Source: Candidatus Tectimicrobiota bacterium
GTDB lineage: Bacteria > Tectomicrobia > Entotheonellia > Entotheonellales > Entotheonellaceae
Reading direction: 5' to 3'
NCBI GenBank assembly: GCA_026005175.1
Contig: BPKO01000002.1
Span: 382,230-446,229 of the forward strand
DNA: 64,000 nt
The position numbers and the translations under genes were made by a program. The notes below the pieces were generated by a model that saw only the letters and a list, made by a program, of their open reading frames with translations, was not told the origin of the DNA and searched no databases. The number at the start of each line of letters is the position of its first letter. The stretch's first letter is position 1. Positions 62,089 to 64,000 of this stretch are shown here, piece by piece.

Positions 62089-63777
62089 ATGCCCGCCGTA
62101 CGGCAGGGGCGCGCCAGCCCGCGGCGCCGCGGGCTGGCCTTGGCGGTGTGCGAAGGAGCACTGGCCACCCGCCTTTACCGAGCTTACCGGTGGGGCGCGC
62201 CAAATTGGTTTTGCCTTGCTTTTGGGCGCGCGTGACGTGCAGGTGGGCCTGCTGGCGGCGCTGCCCTCCCTGGCCAACCTGGGCGCAGCTGCCGGCCTCG
62301 TACGTGCTTGAGCGCACCGGAAGGCGGCGGGAGCTTGCCTTGCTGGCGGCGGCGGGCAGCCGCCTGGTGTGGCTGGGGCTGCTACCGCTCCCGCTGGGGC
62401 TTCTCGGGTCGCCGCAGGCCTGGCACGCTTGGCTGCTGGTAGCGGCAGTGGCGCTGTCGGCCCTCTGTGCGGCCATCCAGAACGCCGCCTGGCTTTCCTG
62501 GCTGGGCGACCTGGTGCCTGCTCGCCTGCGCGGGCGCTACTTCGGGCGTCGCAACGCAGTGATGACCGGTGTCGGCATGGGGGTGGCGCTGCTGGCCGGG
62601 CTGCTGCTCGATGCCTGGCAGCGCCGGTGGCCACCGCCGCACGCCGGCGGCTTTGCCCTGGTCTTTGCTGCGGGTCTCCTCTGCGGCATGGCCAGCGTGG
62701 GGGTGCTCGCGCGCATGCCGCCGCTGCCCCTGGTGCCGGTGGCCGGGGCCGGGATTCTGGGCACGTCTGCCCTTACCGCTGCGCGATGCCAATTTTCGCC
62801 GCTTTCTCCTTTTCCACCTGTGCTGGAACTTCAGCGTCCACCTCGCCAGCCCGTTTTTTACCGTGTATATGCTCACCGAGCTCGGCCTGAGCTATACCAC
62901 GCTCACCCTCCTCACTTCCCTGACGGCGCTGGCCACCATGCTGGGCATGCGCTTCTGGGGACGCCTGACCGACCGCTACAGCGCCAAGCCGGTAAGCCTG
63001 CTGGGCGGCATGCTGGCCGCCGCCCTGCCCGGGCTGTGGCTGACCACGGCCATCCTGCCGCCGGGGCCTGGGTGTTGCCGGTGGTGCACGTGCTCGGCGG
63101 GCTGGGGTGGTCGGCCTTCAACCTCAACCTCAACACCCTGCTCCTGGCCCTGGCACCGCCGCGGGAACGTGCCCTTTTACCTTGGCGTTTATGCCGCGCT
63201 GAGCGGCCTTATGGCGGCAGTGGCGCCAGTGGTGGGCAGCTTGGCAGGGCCCGGCTCCTCAGCAGCGGCCTGCCCTGGGTGCCGGCGGGGGTCAGCCCCT
63301 ACTTGCTCTTGTTTGCCGTCTCACACGTGCTGCGGGCGCTGTCGCTGCTGCTCTTTCTGCGCGTGCGCGAGCCGCGGGAGGTGCCGCTGGAGCGGCTGCT
63401 CACCGTCTTTGGCAACCTGCGCACGCTTAACGCCATGATGGGCTTCGAGCCCTTGTACCACCACGCCTACTTGCTGGGGGCGCGGCTGGACCGCTTCATG
63501 GTGGCCAGCAGCCTGACGCTACGCCAGACCCTGACGCAAGTCGATCTCGCCAGCGGACGCCTATGCGGCGCGAGTGGAAGCCCGCGTGGCGCGCCTGGTA
63601 GGGGAGGGCGAGGGGGGGCTGCAGGCGCTACGGCGGTGGGGTGAGGCACTGGAGCGCTGCCTAGAGGCGTACGCCACCCGCAGTGAGGGCGCGTCCTGGG
63701 GCGGGCTGCGGCGCGCTTGGTGGTCTTGCTGCGGCGGCGCTGGCAGCGCTGGCGCCGCTGGCTGCGGGAAGGACTAA
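62089..63777 (+). pseudogene. MFS transporter, heavily frameshifted paralogue
   Basis: Pieces of one MFS protein are found in all three frames in order: ALAVCEGALAT, FTELTGGARQIGFALLLGA, RRELALLAAAGSRLVWL, DLVPARLRGRYFGRRNAV, LRDANFRRFLLFHLCWNFSV, FWGRLTDRYSAKPVSLLGG, VLPVVHVLGGLGWSAFNLNL, then a helical tail (VARLVGEGEGGLQALRRW). They align with the intact MFS protein at 26574-28073. At least eight single-base changes are needed, some insertions and some deletions, many at GGCC runs (for example GGGG 62745-62748). It may be a real gene with bad sequence or a decaying one. The start at ATG 62089 lacks a clear ribosome site; the exact end is uncertain. Confidence 0.75.
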
Positions 63778-63792
63778 GCGCAGGGTCAGGCC

Positions 63793-64000
63793 TCAGGGGA
63801 AGCCAGGGCGGGGACGATTCGCCGCGGCCAGGCGTGCCTGTCGGCGCAATAAAAACGCCTTTAAGATCTGCCCGCGCACGTCATCGGCTTCCTCTGGCCT
63901 GACTCTGAAGATGCCGTGAATGATGAGGCGGTCTTCCTTTTGGTACAAGGCCGACGTCGACGACCTCGTGCCCCGTAGCGGTAATGGCGGCCACCATGTC
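63793..64000 (-). CDS. C-terminal part of an unknown protein, probable frameshift
   Basis: On the minus strand a coding-looking tail reads EDRLIIHGIFRVRPEEADDV, then RGQILKAFLLRRQARLAAAN and a TGA at 63793-63795. Upstream of an AAAA run near 63946 the adjacent frame reads MVAAITATGHEVVDVGLVPK, which would join to EDRLII if one A is removed. The gene continues beyond the window. I do not recognise the family. It converges on the MFS fragment gene. Confidence 0.4.
   Translation of the reverse strand, partial: TWWPPLPLRGTRSSTSALYQKEDRLIIHGIFRVRPEEADDVRGQILKAFLLRRQARLAAANRPRPGFP

Overview
The window is high-GC bacterial DNA, densely coding on both strands with no gene-free stretch above about 250 bases and no rRNA, tRNA or CRISPR array that I can see. 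An OprB-type porin relative, a DUF481 beta-barrel and an MscK-type channel with a periplasmic region indicate a Gram-negative envelope. CoA-transferase, acyl-CoA dehydrogenase, LigB-type dioxygenase and large cyclase-ATPase-TPR proteins suggest an aerobic heterotroph with a large genome. The mix recalls uncultured lineages such as Tectomicrobia/Entotheonella, Rokubacteria or Acidobacteria; this placement is a guess.

Layout. 1-8.9 kb: C-terminus of an unknown gene, a giant cyclase/ATPase/TPR protein (-), an amidohydrolase - CaiB/BaiF CoA-transferase - LigB-like operon (-), an MFS exporter (+) and a small membrane protein (-). 9-20.3 kb: amidase, aldo/keto reductase, CNT nucleoside transporter, PilZ protein, a second TPR/adenylate-cyclase protein, an MFS/DUF423 pair, and an acyl-CoA dehydrogenase/SDR pair. 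20.3-26.6 kb: a type II toxin-antitoxin pair, nitroreductase, a small membrane protein with an in-frame UGA (candidate selenoprotein), sirtuin, small proteins, GH15 enzyme and DUF481 protein. 26.6-63.8 kb: an alpha-glucan/trehalose and osmoregulation region. It holds treY followed by an RsbV/RsbU/RsbW-type switch; a treS-maltokinase fusion; an operon of MscK-like channel, OprB-like porin, GluR0-like glutamate-receptor channel and treZ; a GH57 enzyme; GYD, ABM and Usp proteins; a six-gene operon glgE - KaiC-like ATPase - HTH regulator - malQ - glgB - treZ; and an operon of Cys-cluster protein - TrkH - TrkA - MscS - MFS.

How the genes work together (inference). TreY/TreZ would release trehalose from glucan ends, TreS interconverts trehalose and maltose, the maltokinase makes maltose-1-phosphate, GlgE extends glucan from it, and GlgB, MalQ and the GH57 enzyme remodel the polymer. 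TrkH/TrkA potassium uptake, two MscS-family channels and the ligand-gated potassium channel would handle ion balance and turgor. The result is an osmoadaptation region with regulators (partner switch, KaiC-like ATPase, cyclases) built in.

Quality warning. At least 14 genes are interrupted by single-base shifts, overwhelmingly insertions of G or C, many at runs touching GGCC. Undoing them gives full-length family proteins and lengths divisible by three, so most are probably long-read sequencing errors. Coordinates of those genes span the shifts.
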